6,333 bases of DNA, taken from assembly GCA_025351035.1 (NCBI GenBank), contig JANXWT010000300.1, positions 1 through 6,333 on the forward strand, written 5' to 3'. This document shows positions 5,820-6,333 of the stretch, piece by piece (positions within the stretch are counted from its first letter, which is position 1; every line of letters begins with the position of its first letter). Source of the DNA: Opitutia bacterium. Lineage in GTDB: Bacteria; Verrucomicrobiota; Verrucomicrobiia; Opitutales; Opitutaceae. The position numbers were made by a program, and so were the translations under genes. The notes under the pieces were generated by a model, which saw nothing but the letters and a program-made list of their open reading frames with translations, was not told where the DNA came from and searched no databases.

Positions 5820-6333
5820 TCACCCCAGTCGCCGAATTGCCACGCTTTCTTCGGCACGGCGTGGCCGGCGGTGAGCAGCGCGTTGTTCAGGAAAACTTCT
5901 TCGCCGTCGGGCTGCGTCAGGAAAACGTCGGCCAGATAGCGGTCGTATTTGTCGGGCTTGGTGGTGCACACGGTCACCGCCGTGGCGCGGGCGACGAGGG
6001 GATCGACGAAGCGTTTCGCCGCCTTGCCCTCGGGCGTGGCGATCTCCGGGCAGTCGAGGTCGCGCAACCGCAGTTTCTGTTTCACCCACTGGCCGGGACG
6101 CAGATAAATCTTCACCCACAGCGTGTCGCCGTCCACGACCTTCAGCACCGCGGCGTGGTAGGTGAAGAGGTCGGACTTGGTGTAGCCTGAGTCTAGAGCT
6201 GAGAGTTGAGAGCTGGGAGCGGAAACTTTCGATCCGAGCTGCACAGAGTTGCCGGCGGATAATCCCGTATCGTCCGGCAGATCGAGGTAGCAGGCAAAGC
6301 CCAGATCGACGACGAGGCCGCCGTCCGCGGCGA
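5816..6333 (-). CDS. Thermonuclease (staphylococcal nuclease-like) family protein, N-terminus outside window
   Basis: Calcium-dependent phosphodiesterase fold (SNase/OB-fold) that cleaves DNA or RNA in active members. The frame is open to the right edge with no stop, so 171 residues are visible and the true start is probably beyond the window. GTG 6242-6244 is only an internal candidate. Numbering from that GTG, the SNase domain covers about 29-130. It has VVDGDTLWV with Asp38 and Asp40, RLRDLDCPE with Arg59, Asp64 and Glu67, and DKYDRYLADVF with Arg102. These match the metal ligands and the catalytic Arg35, Glu43 and Arg87 of staphylococcal nuclease, so activity is likely retained. No signal peptide is visible. 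The residues ahead of the domain include VVDLGFACYLDLPDD (unrecognised) and a Ser/Ala/Leu-rich linker encoded by a heptamer repeat. The protein ends at TGA 5816-5818 with FGDWGE. Confidence 0.86.
   Translation of the reverse strand, partial: AADGGLVVDLGFACYLDLPDDTGLSAGNSVQLGSKVSAPSSQLSALDSGYTKSDLFTYHAAVLKVVDGDTLWVKIYLRPGQWVKQKLRLRDLDCPEIATPEGKAAKRFVDPLVARATAVTVCTTKPDKYDRYLADVFLTQPDGEEVFLNNALLTAGHAVPKKAWQFGDWGE
6195..6222. repeat. Short heptamer tandem repeat (AGAGYTG) inside nuclease gene
   Basis: Three near-identical 7-bp units lie in tandem: AGAGCTG (6195-6201), AGAGTTG (6202-6208) and AGAGCTG (6209-6215). A degenerate fourth, GGAGCGG, follows at 6216-6222. On the coding (minus) strand the units read CAGCTCT/CAACTCT and encode the Ser/Leu/Ala linker just before the nuclease domain. 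Because seven is not a multiple of three, gain or loss of one unit would shift the frame. The array is short, so it may simply be chance or an old slippage product. Confidence 0.6.

Noticed and set aside
5374..5823. Minus-strand 149-codon frame over the SRPBCC gene and the following gap
   Set aside because: Most of it is antisense to conserved SRPBCC codons, and the protein shows no family features.
6242..6244. GTG as the true start of the nuclease gene
   Set aside because: The frame continues open to the right edge with protein-like sequence and there is no ribosome-binding site, so this GTG is not preferred. It cannot be fully excluded.

Overview
This is a GC-rich bacterial window with seven substantial genes, one small doubtful ORF, and short gaps between them. 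Several traits make an Opitutaceae-like member of the Verrucomicrobiota my best guess: high GC, strong C/G preference at third codon positions, and no convincing Shine-Dalgarno sequence before any start. This is an inference from overall character, not from a marker gene. I see no rRNA, tRNA, CRISPR array, insertion sequence or phage gene, and no clear sign of a dedicated defence or mobile system.

The left part (1-2157, + strand) holds the 3' end of trpS (tryptophanyl-tRNA synthetase). Fifteen bases later comes a GTG-started FMN-dependent alpha-hydroxy-acid enzyme that most resembles lactate 2-monooxygenase. It meets a convergent minus-strand pair at 2158-2173.

The middle part (2174-3924, - strand) is a two-component system: a membrane LytS/YpdA-type histidine kinase followed by a LytTR response regulator, joined by an ATGA overlap. 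A 162-bp divergent region (3925-4086) separates it from the next plus-strand genes.

The right plus-strand cluster (4087-5584) encodes a small DUF1761 membrane protein, a soluble DUF4287-DUF5655 protein, and an SRPBCC (START/Bet v1-like) protein. The SRPBCC gene begins in a GTGA overlap with the DUF5655 gene and is broken by an apparent one-base deletion in a G run near 5230-5233. Genes of these types are small accessory genes of unknown function.

The far right (5585-6333) contains a 231-bp stretch with a perfect 18-bp palindrome and a doubtful 64-codon minus-strand ORF. After it comes a minus-strand staphylococcal-nuclease-like gene that runs open off the right edge and carries a short heptamer tandem repeat inside its reading frame.

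The most notable observations are the frameshifted SRPBCC gene with its coupled start, the monooxygenase-type glycine and long lid insert in the lactate enzyme, the in-frame heptamer repeat in the nuclease gene, and the 18-bp palindrome. The window otherwise looks like ordinary chromosome.
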